From NCBI RefSeq assembly GCF_020921035.1, contig NC_063152.1, positions 35,260,494-35,324,493 of the forward strand: DNA of 64,000 nt. The letters are read 5' to 3'. Under the pieces are notes generated by a model. The model did not search any database. It was given only the letters and a program-made list of their open reading frames with translations, and had not been told where the DNA came from. The position numbers and the translations under genes were made by a program. Positions 1-10,595 of the stretch are shown one piece after another; the first letter of the stretch is position 1, and the number at the start of each line of letters is the position of its first letter. Source of the stretch: Rhodamnia argentea (lineage: Eukaryota; Streptophyta; Magnoliopsida; Myrtales; Myrtaceae).

Positions 1-534
1 AGAGATCGGCCGCCGCCGACAGCTTTGATGTGGTCGTCAGTATTTCGTGGAGGCGATCATTGGTCCCGGTTCGAAATAATACCAAAGCAAGCTCAGATCT
101 TGGAGGGGTTTTGAAGCATTTCGATTGGGATTGGGACTTTGATGCGAGATCAATCGATCCAATGTGGCAAATTATCAATTCACGGGTTCAATTTTCAGCG
201 TTGGCGCCACCCATCTTGGCTCAGCTCGATGACTTTTTTTTTTTTTTCCAAAGGGTTAGTTCTATACCTGATTCATAACTCGAAAATTTTTAATAATGTT
301 TTTTATCGTAAGAGAGGTTCGGGCAAAAAATTTTTAGGTTCGAAACCTTACCACCTGGCCAGCCCCCTTGCTTCTCTACGGTTCGACCCGATCAATCCGT
401 TTAGAATCACTCCCCGATCGAGTCTAAGGCAGCATACCCACGAAGACAAACACGACCTAACACAAAAGTTTCCTGCGAAACACGCACTATCAAGCTTTGC
501 TAAAAACTTCACGAGCAAGGTTACAAATAGCTAT
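1..534. other. No gene recognised
   Basis: Mixed-composition sequence with a T run near 234-248. The open frames are short, overlapping and without recognisable domains. I see no RNA gene or clear repeat boundary. Confidence 0.5.
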
Positions 535-955
535 GGAGAATGACACGAATAGTCCATAAACTTTAGCGTAGCATGTATTATGATTCCCTAAAATTTTAAT
601 TTATTCAATTTGATCTTTAAATTGTAGCTCAATGTGTAATGTAATATCTAAATTTTTAATTTGTTCAATGTGATTATGTTACGTTTGCTACATATTTAAT
701 TTAATCCCTAAACTATAAGAAAATGTCTAGTGTTAGTACTGAACTTGAATTAATGAAAAGACAATATTGAATATTTTCGTATAGTTGAGAAACTAAGCTA
801 AACATGTTCCAAAAGTTTAATGACCACATTCAACAAATCGAAATTTCAGGAGTCACGTTGTATATTGAACTACAATCACATTGAATAAATTAAAAATTCA
901 AGAATCATATTATGCATTAGACTAAATTTCGAGTCATTTGTGTTGTTGTTATCCC
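535..955. repeat. Foldback MITE, family 1 (copy 1)
   Basis: The two halves are inverted copies of each other. The left arm begins near gacacgaatagtccataaac. The right arm, read in reverse complement, begins aacaacacaaatgactcg and continues with the same alternation of 'Aatttttaatttattcaat'-type blocks. The element is AT-rich, has no coding capacity and is about 420 bp long. The same arms occur at 53,859-54,184 and 59,771-60,181. It is most simply a non-autonomous DNA transposon with long terminal inverted repeats; the superfamily cannot be told by eye. No clean target-site duplication was seen. Confidence 0.7.
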
Positions 956-3011
956 TGAATAGCAACGACTTGGTTTAAAAAGCAAGAAGAGAGAAGAGGG
1001 GCTGATGATTTCTCCCCGGATTTCTCCCCCGAAGGCCCAACGTGGGTTCCATACCATCACCAACACTCCTTGAATTTGCTCTGCTTTTGGCACAAGTTGC
1101 GCCCTTGACGAAGACCCAATTCACCACCCCACCAATCAGCCAATCCACATCAAGAGCAGCGGGTGGTTGAGGAGGGCTGGCCATTTTGGGAATGCTTTTG
1201 ATGATGGCCATGAAGGGTGGTGGCATTTTCAATGTGCAGATTCCTGTTTCTGGCCATGCCGTCCTTCTCCATCAACCCGTCAAGCACGGACGAGCACGCT
1301 GGCTGTCGTTGGGGGGGTTTGAAGTGAAATGGCGGAGTCAAACGGGGACTGCCTCGGATCAATCCTCGCCAAGACACCCATGTCGTGTCTGATGTTTTGC
1401 CCCTCTCTGTGCACTCAGGGTGAGAAGTGAGAATAACAGTGGTTTCTGAGTAGTTGGCGATGTCCGCATGCTGAATAGGGGGCGATGACAAGTCCCTTCC
1501 CTTATTGATTTGCATTGTCTCTCTCCTTCTTACGTAGCAAATTGAATGCTGGTGAAAATTCAGTTTGAGTGGATCCCTAGTTCGATGTCCTTCACTTATA
1601 TCAGTTGCAGTCTTGCAAGTATTTACGTGTTCGATTCCCTGTAATGACTGAAAGTGAGAAGGAAAGACGGGCGGGGCACCCCGGGAGGGCGGGGCGGGGG
1701 GGAGGGGTGTGGACTTGTTTGGGGCTTGACGGGTCTTTGCTACGTTGTAATTGTTCATATTGTCGATCGAGCGCTGCATTTCATCAGCATCATCGTCTAT
1801 ACTTAGACCAGGAATTATTCGCAACAGTCTATAGAATACGAAATAATGTTCTAGTTTCTTAGCTTATACATACCAACTTGATCTGAAAATGAAAATTTGG
1901 CTTTCTTTGTCCTCAGTTCAAGGATTTTTCTCTTATTCATGCTTTGACCTAGGTGATGGGATGATGATATTGAGGATGTTCAATTCTTGCTTGTGCTGTT
2001 TTGTGTTATATTAGGCGTCATGGTATGGTTGTTTCTTTGTATCGCATTTACCTGAACGCGCATCTCTTGAATGTTTCTATCCCGAGGCAAGTTCTATCCG
2101 TAATTAATGTCGCCTTCTGAATTTTTATCCGGTTAGATCGATTATCTTATTTTTCAATGATTAATGTATTCTTACGGAACTCGACATAAATGCATCCTTC
2201 CGGTCACTTGAAGAGAGTTGGTTGTCGATTGCTAGTATGCTTTTTCTGCATTGTGCATGTTCGGGCACAAACTCTAAATCAAATAAGGAAATCACCTTGC
2301 GTTTGAATTACGGTTTATCGGGGCATACTGCATTACGATTATCACGGGCGGACTGATGCGCATGTAAATGGGTCCGGGACGGGGCCTTCTTTTGTTATAG
2401 CTAACAGTCTCTTCTTGTCAAGTAGAGCTAGTGGAAAGCACATGAATTTGCTCGCCATCTTCGAATAACGCGAGCAAGAAATGAGATTCGATGATGGAGA
2501 CGTTCCTAGAAGACCCTTGCAAGATCTGGAACATATGAACGGAGATTTGGGATGACGTCGAGAGGAAGGAAGAAGTAAAACTTAACGAGGTTGCGAAAAT
2601 GTAGGTGGACTTGAATGAAAGACGCGACCTGATGATGAAGTATCCTTCACAAAATGCATCTCTTTAGCTAGCAACGGTGGCTACTCTTGCCTCCTACATG
2701 AGCTGTTGATGAGAAGAACACGAATACACAAAAGAGAGAGAAATAAATTCCAAATTGCCCTTTGCATAGGCTTTACACAGAAAACATACAAGCTTAGCTT
2801 TACAATTTTTTAACTCTATCACTCTTTAATTCTCTCACTCAATATATGCTTCGAAGGCTTTAACTTAAGAAAAGCAATTCATGATATATTTATGGAGTAA
2901 TTTCTCCGCCACTTTGCCGACTTCAATATGAAAAAAAAAAAAAGTTTTCTTTAAAAGTGAAAGAAACCAACTTGAAAATAAATGAACATTTAGGCTCAGA
3001 AAAAGGTGGGC
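956..3011. other. Gene-poor region, one unassigned open frame
   Basis: About 2 kb without a recognisable gene. A 224-codon minus-strand frame (1150-1824) crosses a GC-rich patch, but it shows no domain, signal or intron structure I can identify and is probably fortuitous. The stretch around 1744-1775 weakly resembles 3705-3735, suggesting a dispersed repeat fragment. The rest is AT-rich and featureless. Confidence 0.4.
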
Positions 3012-3096
3012 TGGGGTGAGAGAGGCTCGAACTCTCGACCTCAGGATAACTCAGAAGCTATGAGACCTACGCGCTAGCCAACTGCGCCACCACCCC
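3012..3096 (-). tRNA. trnM: Elongator tRNA-Met (CAT) with short intron
   Basis: Read on the minus strand, the sequence folds as a standard tRNA. The acceptor stem GGGGTGG pairs with TCACCCC, followed by discriminator A. The D-arm A box is GGCGCAGTTGGCTAGCG, and the B box GGTCGAGAGTTCGAGCCTC contains the TTCGA T loop. The anticodon CAT lies at 3062-3060. An intron of about 11 nt (GCTTCTGAGTT) follows the base after the anticodon, as is known for plant elongator tRNA-Met. Internal promoters look intact, so this is probably a working nuclear gene. It stands alone here, not in a tRNA cluster. Confidence 0.93.
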
Positions 3097-4142
3097 GATC
3101 TGCTCTCTGAATAATAAAAGATACTTAGCTTAATAATTCACGTAGTCGTTCAATCAAATTTCCTAAGCCGACAGGCAAAACCCCTCGCCTTCGACCCAAA
3201 GTAGCTGTTGCGGTATTAATTAGTCCCCCCAAATGAAGTGGAAGAGTAATTGTAATTGCAACAATGCTCGGTACATTTCCATTGGAGCGCTCTCTTAGTA
3301 TTCACTAATTTCTCAACAATGTAATTCTTATGTGATATGATGTCCACATAAAATGCTTTCTTCTTACATATGCCAACTTTCTTTCAACAATTATGAAGTA
3401 GATTACATTCTCGTTAATTTGGTTCAATCCCGACATATACAAACAAGCAGATTACATTCTCGTTAACATTTTTGAGGAGTCGTTTTGCCGGTAAATAAGT
3501 TTTTTTTTTCTATTCTATCTTTAACTCTCATCTCTTTGATTTTTGTTGTACGTCTTTGCAGGCGCTGGAGTTAAACCCCATACCTATGATACTAGTATCC
3601 CACCCCTCAATCCCTATACTAGTAGGGCCGCATGCTTATTGGCTCTTGTGAGATTATTAATAGTACCTTTTTTTTTTTAGAATGTTAATAAAGTTCAAAA
3701 TCCGTTGTAATTGTTTATATTGTCAATGAGTGCCGCAAAAATTGGATTAGTATCTTTGGTAACATAATTCTGTATGTGTATTAATTTAGCTTAGGCAAGT
3801 AGAATTAGCCCTTTAGATTTCAATTTTTTGTGAAAATGGTGGGAAGGTTAACCCTTTTGTCAAACCGCAGAATTTAACCTTTGATCGAAAATAAATTAGG
3901 ATTTTATCAGTTTCTGATTTTATGTAGACATTAAATTTAAGGATGGTTTGAAATTTAATTATCCAAATCCGATTGAAGAAAGGAAGCCGCTAGCATAATA
4001 GCATTTGTCATCTTGGATGATGACGATGCATTGTGGGCCATAATTTCTATTTTGAAGGAATGGAAAACCATTCAAAAAGGTCAATCGATTCGAAGTGCCG
4101 ATGCTTTAATAGAAGTCTTGCTAAACTGTGACTGTCTTAATT
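3097..4142. other. Intergenic, nothing recognised
   Basis: AT-rich DNA with a T run near 3668. No gene, RNA or well-bounded repeat is visible. Confidence 0.4.
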
Positions 4143-4188
4143 ATTTTAAAGATATGTGCCCAAAAAAAAAAACTATTTTAAAGATATG
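4143..4188 (+). repeat. Mini retroposition scar: oligo(A) insert in 14-bp repeats
   Basis: The 14-mer attttaaagatatg occurs at 4143-4156 and again, identical, at 4175-4188. Between them are only 18 bp: TGCCC, a run of 11 A, and CT. Direct repeats of this length around a 3' oligo(A) are the hallmark of target-primed reverse transcription. The insert is too short to name its source. Confidence 0.65.
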
Positions 4189-4209
4189 CATACGGGAAAA
4201 TTCAAAAAA

Positions 4210-5120
4210 GGAAAAAAGTGAACCTGCCGGCCGGCCCATGAGGGACCACCCAGGCCCTTCCTCTTCTTCTTTCGATTTTATTTCGGCCCATGAGCAGCCC
4301 CCATCCGGCCTGGCCCACTCCCCCTCCTTCCTCTTTCCACAGAGCTTGTGGCACCAGCCACAGCGGAGGACGTTCGAGCAGGATAGAGAGAGCGACCGAC
4401 CGGTTGAGTTATTCTTCGCAGCTCCAGCCGAGACTCGAACGGCCGCCTCTCACCCGCCCTCGACGGCGTCCAGACGACGGTCCTCCAGGTCTCGGCCGTT
4501 TCCGGTAGGTTTCGTTTTGTTTATCGCAGGGTGTTCTCGGTCCCGAGGATTCCAGCACGGGGACGCTGCGGAACGGATGGCCGCGACTCGAAGTCGTCTC
4601 TGGCTCGTTCCCGGTTGTCGTTCCCTGGCCGAATAGGGACTTCTTCACTCCACGCTTCCCGCACATCGCGTCCTCTTCGCGCTTGAGCCGAGAGTCTGGT
4701 TTTAGTTTTCTTCTTTGTTCGCATGCTTTCGTGTTACATGCTCGAACGGTTACTTGCCGCCGATGATTCGTTTGCAATATTTGCTTGAATCTATGAAAAA
4801 ATCGATCGTTTTCCTCTTTTTTTTACTGCCCACCAAATGCTCGAGGACATGTTTGAATGAGTTTGTTTCTGTTTTCAATGCGTTCTGTTCGTGGCCGTGA
4901 GACCGAGTTGATTGATGGTCGACGGAGCCGGTGACGGCTGATGAGCGCGGCACGGCGAGGATCGGGAGCGTCCGACGGTGACTGTGGTACCAGTATTAGA
5001 GGGGATGGCGCGCGTTGGGCTTGTTCCGGCAGTTGACGCCGGAGGCGGTGGCGGTGGCCTAGCGAAGCCAGAGTCAGGTCGGGTCGGCGGCCGTTTGGGT
5101 TTTTGGTTCAAGGGTTTTAG
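4210..5120 (+). promoter_or_regulatory. Orphan promoter / 5' exon-like GC block
   Basis: This block is far richer in C+G than its surroundings. It carries three GGCCCA motifs (near 4234, 4286 and 4312), the reverse of TGGGCC, the site II element common in promoters of plant housekeeping genes. It then has an exon-like stretch ending in a good donor (ccg|gtaggt at about 4504) followed by a T-rich intron-like sequence. No coding exon follows; the DNA becomes AT-rich repeat after 5280. It could be the 5' end of a decayed or truncated gene, a real non-coding first exon, or captured DNA. Confidence 0.3.
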
Positions 5121-5719
5121 TTTAGTTTAGTGTAATGGGCTTGGGTTTATGAGTTCTGGGCTTATGTGGTTCTGATTTGGAATAGATATTTGGGTCGAAA
5201 TAGGCATTATGTTTAATTTGACTTTGGGCTTCTTTGCGGACCTGACCCGGTTCGGGTCCGAGAACCCGACCGGTCCAATCTTATATAATTAATTAAATTA
5301 ATCAGATAATAATTAAAAAAATTCGTAAACAATTCGAAACAATTAAAATATTAAAAAATAAAAATTTGAAAAATTATAATAATAATAAAAATTTAAAAAA
5401 AATTGAAAATGATTTAGAAAAAGGCGGATTGGGATGATAAATCTTAGTGCTAGCTCATGGGATTATATCCCGGGAGTTCCCACATGGCCGTGTATATTCT
5501 TTGCCCGACTTGTATGGGGTTTTCATGTTTCGCAGTCATTTCGTTCCTTGGGTGTTTACTTATCGTACCGCTTTTCAATAAATTATTTTGTTAATTTATT
5601 GTTATAGATTAGATTAGGACTAGTTTAGATTATAAATGAAGATGAATTCATAAAAACATTTGCATGTCAACTTCGAAACGATTGTAGTACCTTTAGGCTT
5701 TAATTAATCAACTAATTAG
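5121..5719. other. AT-rich intergenic, nothing recognised
   Basis: The composition drops sharply to A/T-dominated sequence around 5280-5400, then to average. No gene or RNA is visible. Confidence 0.4.
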
Positions 5720-6345
5720 ATGGTATCGAAATGGTGCTAATTAGATGATTAGCGTGATTAAGTCCTCGCGTAGGAATCGTGATGACCCTTCTGTGTCTCG
5801 ATTAATTTCTAGTCAACCCCAATTTTCTATTGATGATTCTTAGAAATACTTAAGTTATAAAGCATTTAAAATGAAATCCAAAGTGGTGCGTGGTATGGGC
5901 TTGGGAGTGCGCCTAAATCGATGGGCCATTTGGCCCGCCTTTGGGAATATCCTTAAACCTAGTTCCCTTTTCGGCCGTGTTGGAAAAAATAGGTTGCGAC
6001 ACATTGCCATTTTAAGTAAACAATCAACTACTCAAGGATACCGAAAGGCCGTTAATTAGACAATTAACTTAAATAAGTCTCCGTCCCTAGAACTTTGGTT
6101 GTTGAACCAAAGTTATTCTCCCTTACTTTGGTCGGGTTCCTAGCCAATCGCAAAAAATGGTTAGTGGCGACTCTTAGAAATACTTAGGCCGTTAAATAAC
6201 TAAAACGAAATCTCACAAACTGTCGCACAAGATATGGGACTTGAGAGAGCCCGAGCCTAAATTGATAGGCTATTCAACCCGCTTTTGGGAAATACCCCTA
6301 AATCTATAATCATTTCTCCCTTTACGTGGCAAATTTAGGTTGCGA
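5720..6345. repeat. Diverged tandem duplication, old repeat (possible LTR-type origin)
   Basis: Two diverged copies of about 290 bp follow one another (about 5720-6005 and 6050-6345). Both contain ttagaaatactta, then a 'gggcttggga / gggacttgag' block, a 'cccgccTTTGGGAATAtcc'-like block and ggttgcga. The phrase ggttagtggcgactct resembles the primer-site neighbourhood of some plant Ty3/gypsy elements, so a very old, broken element is possible. No coding parts are seen. Confidence 0.35.
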
Positions 6346-6726
6346 AAATACTCAAGTTTAAGATCCACTTGTATAAGAGTTAACAAACATGAAGTCATAT
6401 TTTGATCGAGTTAAACTAAAACTCTGGACTCGAACTCGAACCCTCATAGCCCCGAAATATAGAAGTAATGTTTACAAAAATATGTACTTAATTAAAGCAC
6501 AGAGAATTGCAATCATCTAAATAGGCTCGTGGATGTTTTTCCAAACTCAATCCCAATTCCAACTTTTGCGGAAGAATCGAGTTGAATTCGAGTAATTTTG
6601 CGAATCGAATTCGTAATTTTAAGTATCGTAATGGTTTTTGTTTTATTTAATGGAAGTGCAATCTTGGTACCGCGCAATGTGTAAATCTACCCCCGCGCTC
6701 TCAAGGTTTATTTTTTTTGGTACAGA

Positions 6727-9522
6727 ATGCTGAGAGCAACGAGAGGAATTTGGAAGCAACAGCCCCATTGCTTGTTCAACCTCCAGAGTCTCCTCGCTCT
6801 CTCTCCCCGCATGGCTGCTCCTCCTCCCGCTTCCCCTTCTAGGGTTTCTGCTTCTTCCTTCTCCGCTGGGCCGCCGCCGAAGCGCGTGGGCACCCACAAC
6901 GGCAGCTTCCACTGCGACGAGGCCCTCGGCTGCTTCATGATTCGCCTCACCAGCAAGTTCTCCGACGCCGAAATCGTCCGCACCAGAGACCCCCAGGTCT
7001 TTCCCCTCCTTCCTTTTGCTTCTACCCCTATTCGTCTTCTTGGACTTTTTCAGAGAAAAACAAAGATGCGAAATTGAAATAGAAAAAAAAAATGGTATCT
7101 TTAGTAGCTCAACGGGTGAAAGCAGCCATCTTTTGGCTATTGTTTTACGGGTTTATGCTAACACTTGGTTCCGAGTGTCTCTTGGCCAGAATGATTGTGT
7201 GTTGTTGTTCTTATGTGATGTGTCATTGAAATTAATTGAAGTGGAGAATGCAGGTGCTGGAGGGTCTTGATGCTGTACTTGATGTTGGGGGCGTGTACGA
7301 TCCGAGTAGAGACCGGTATGATCATCACCAGAAAGGTTTTGAGGAGGTATTTGGGCATGGGTTTTCCACCAAGCTCAGCAGTGCTGGTTTAGTTTACAAG
7401 GTACTAGTTGGACCTGAGTGGTTACCGCATTTTTTTTTGGTCGAATTACCGCGTTTTCATTAGGCTAGCTTTTGTTGTTTCAGTTTTTCGTTTTCGCATT
7501 GAGGGTGGTCTTGATTTTGTCGATTGTTAACATGGTTTGTTTCTTATACTTCCCATGTTCAGCATTTTGGGAAGGAGATAATAGCTAAGGAGCTTCAGGT
7601 CGATGAAAATCATCCGGATGTGCAACGGCTGTTTCTTGCTGTGTATAAGAGCTTCATGGAGGTACGTGTTTTTGCTTCTGACTTGTTTTTCTTTCCGTCT
7701 TTGGATGCTTACTGACTGAATCAAATAGCTGGCTTTTCCCTCTGATCATTAGCACAGAACTGTGTGGTTGGAATTTCACATGTGCTTTTGCTGGGGTATA
7801 ATCTCTGTTGGCAAACATAAATCAGTTTGGCTTTGGCCATTCATTTGTATTAGTGGCATCGATAGAAAGGCTGTGGAACTTTATCATGCTTTATTATGCG
7901 CAAGAGACATCTCTTTACTTAGCTCCAGAAAATAGTGTGGTTGAGTTGGGATTTGAATCGGGAATCGTAAATGTCATTGTCCCAGTTGTGAATCGTAAGA
8001 TTGTTTAAATAGTGGATGAATTGTTGGGTAAAAGTTATTTGACATTTAAGCTTGATAGTAATACATAACATCCTTATGTAGAGCCTGAGCACCACAACTC
8101 TTGCTTGCTTGTCCTTGCTATTTTCAGACATCTACTTATCTGCACCTTGCTCAGTCTGTTTCTTGGGGTTCTATTATCTTACTGATTCATAAATGCATGT
8201 TAAGACATTCTTTGCTGGTTGATGAGTTTGATCTTTTAAATTGATAATGGCAGGCAATTGATGCTATTGACAACGGAATAAATCGGTATGACACCGACCT
8301 GCCTCCAAGATATGTGAATAACACGCATTTGTCTTCAAGAGTCGGAAGACTGAATCTGGACTGGATTGATCCTGATCAATCTTCGAAGAAGGAGAATGAG
8401 GCATTTCAGCAGGCTATGTCCTTGGCTGGCAGCGAATTTTTAGATGTAAAGTTTTACTTCTTAATGGCGGTATAACTGTTATCAGTCGTTTTAACAACTC
8501 CTATGCTGATTCTCTTACCTTTTCGTTTGATTTTCAGAGTGTACGATTCCATACAAGGTCGTGGTTACCAGCAAGGTCCATTGTAATGGAGTGTCTTGCA
8601 GCCAGATATGGTATTGATTCAAGTGGAGAAATTATGGTTTTAAATCGATTTTGTCCCGTAAGTAACTGAATCTTTTATGATGTCGACTCGTGAACATGCT
8701 TGAGAATCGATTAATTGTTTTGATAGAACTGGATTTTGTATGCAAATGAGTTATATCATAAGTTATTAAGCTATACTTTCTTTTGTTTCTCATCTGATGA
8801 CTAATACTCCTTGATAGTTATCAGCCATGTACTTTTGTCTAATATGTTTGATTTGATCTATCTTTGTAGTGGAAGCTTCATTTGTTTGAGCTCGAGGAGG
8901 AGATGAAAATTGAACCTTCCATCAAATATGTGCTTTATCAGGTACCAAATTGAACCCTTTGGGCCATTTGATGACTTGCTGTGTAGACATAGATTTACAT
9001 GGAGAATTTTGTCTTGCTTTGTGGCTATAGCGAGTGTCCACTTTAGTTCATGGGTGAATGAATCACTTTAAGGGTGGTATACCACTTGCCAGTCGAGTCA
9101 AAGAAATCAAGGTCATAAGTGGATCAAAGCTAATATTCTGTGGATGCATCTCGTTAATGCAAATGCTCCTTGTTGCACCACGACCAAGAGCCGTTTTTCT
9201 TTTCTTTCCTTTTTGTTAAGCTTTGCTCTTAGTAGTAGAACGGAAATTGATAATGTGAGTACTTTTTGAACAAACAGTGATGTCTCTTCATGTGCAGGAT
9301 GACCGGAGCAAAAACTGGCGGGTGCAGGCAGTTGCAATGGCTCCTGACAGATTCGAAAGCCGGAAGGCTCTTCCAGCTCAGTGGCGTGGTCTGAGAGATG
9401 ACGAACTCTCCAAAGAGTCGGGCATCCCTGGCTGTGTATTCGTCCACATGAGTGGGTTCATTGGCGGGAATCATACTTATGAGGGCGCTCTTGCGATGGC
9501 CAGAGGCGGTTTAAAGCTCTAA
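6727..9522 (+). CDS. MYG1: MYG1 family exonuclease (UPF0160, DHH-like)
   Basis: Seven exons, all with GT..AG borders and all in phase 0: 6727-6996, 7254-7400, 7563-7661, 8254-8445, 8538-8657, 8870-8941 and 9298-9522, giving 374 residues, the usual family length. MYG1 proteins are metal-dependent 3'-5' exonucleases of mitochondria and nucleus in animals and yeast; the plant role is little known. Conserved motifs seen are [10 protein letters not shown] (57-66), DVGGVYD (100-106), DHHQ (113-116) and the C-terminal [18 protein letters not shown]. The basic, acid-poor N-terminus ([10 protein letters not shown]...) looks like a mitochondrial presequence. A second in-frame ATG at 6811 (Met29) would give a form without it. 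The first ATG was chosen because it opens the exon in frame with a plausible presequence. Confidence 0.93.
7422..7457 (-). repeat. Mini retroposition scar in MYG1 intron 2
   Basis: ttaccgcatttt (7422-7433) is repeated as ttaccgcgtttt (7446-7457). Between them lie a few T and GGTCGAA, which reads TTCGACC followed by oligo(A) on the minus strand. The exact edge is blurred by the T run. Confidence 0.5.
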
Positions 9523-10595
9523 GAGGAAAGAAGATTGGATTAACACAGTCTCGTGGGAGGCGAGCTTCATAGAGCGTCGTGTTAGCTAGCAACCTGTGCT
9601 CGTATTCCCTTGCGATTTTCCTTATCTCCCAATGCCCCTGTAACTTTAAGTGGAGATTCATTTGATTGGATTGGTCACTTCATAAGGGACAATTGCTACA
9701 AAAGGAGAGCAGGATTGGCGATGGAATTTTTTATGTGGGTCGGGTAGAGATCGGCCCTTAATTCAGCTTTTACACAACATGCTGCATGGACTCTTCTTTG
9801 ATGTCCTCTAGCTTACTTCTTTACATTGGCAAGTCCCGTAGCTGGCTCAATTTGGGAAGAAAGTGAAAAAAAGGATTACAATGATGCGATCATGCGAGCT
9901 CTTGAAACAGTTCCAGAGGAATAAGGTTGATGTGACGGTGAAAATTGATTCGAGATAAATGAGACTATAAAAATTGATTGAAAAAAACACGTTTGCTTTC
10001 TATTTGACAGAATTAAAAGGACGCTTTTGCTCGGGCAATACATGACAAACTCGCAGGTGACTCGCCATCTGATATTCTGACTTCTGATCTCCTCACAGAC
10101 ACAACATATGGCGGCCACCAACTACCACTGTTGCTGCTGCCGTTGCTATGCTGTTTGACTTGCTGAAAGATCTGAGGAACAGGGTGTCACAAGGTGTCAG
10201 GTGAGTTGGACGTGGGGCTGTGCCGCGATGCCATCATTGAGGACATGAAGAGGTTCGGGATGGGGTTGGAGGATCCGAGCAGCAGCAGCGACCGCGAGAG
10301 GGTGGATGGGAAGGAAAGGATGCTGATGAGAAGTGCCGGAGTGAGTGAGAGAATGGAAGTTGAATGGCATTTCAAGCTGCAGAAGAAAAAAAAAATCCTG
10401 AGTTTTTCCCTGTTTTTGGTCATTTCAAGCAATTTTGTAAATTTCTGTAGTAATTATTCTGGAGAAACGCTGAATCAGATAAATTTGCTTACTTTCCTTG
10501 ACTGAGGAAGAAATGGCCAACGGCCGAGGCAGTAACATTGCAAAGAGTCGACTGATGTTTAATTACACTTCATGACACACCACTGGATGGCCATT
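9523..10595. other. MYG1 3' flank and short intergenic region
   Basis: The first 200-300 bp are probably the MYG1 3' UTR. A 103-codon plus-strand frame (10194-10505) has a codon-like, charged N-terminal half but no domain I recognise and no supported splice partner. The tail end faces the 3' end of the convergent MTA gene. Confidence 0.4.

Noticed and set aside
1150-1824. 224-codon minus-strand open frame
   Set aside because: No domain, no splice partner, odd composition with a Pro/Gly-rich GC patch. It is likely chance.
10194-10505. Small plus-strand gene between MYG1 and MTA
   Set aside because: A charged, coding-like start but no recognisable family, and the end is a low-complexity lysine run.
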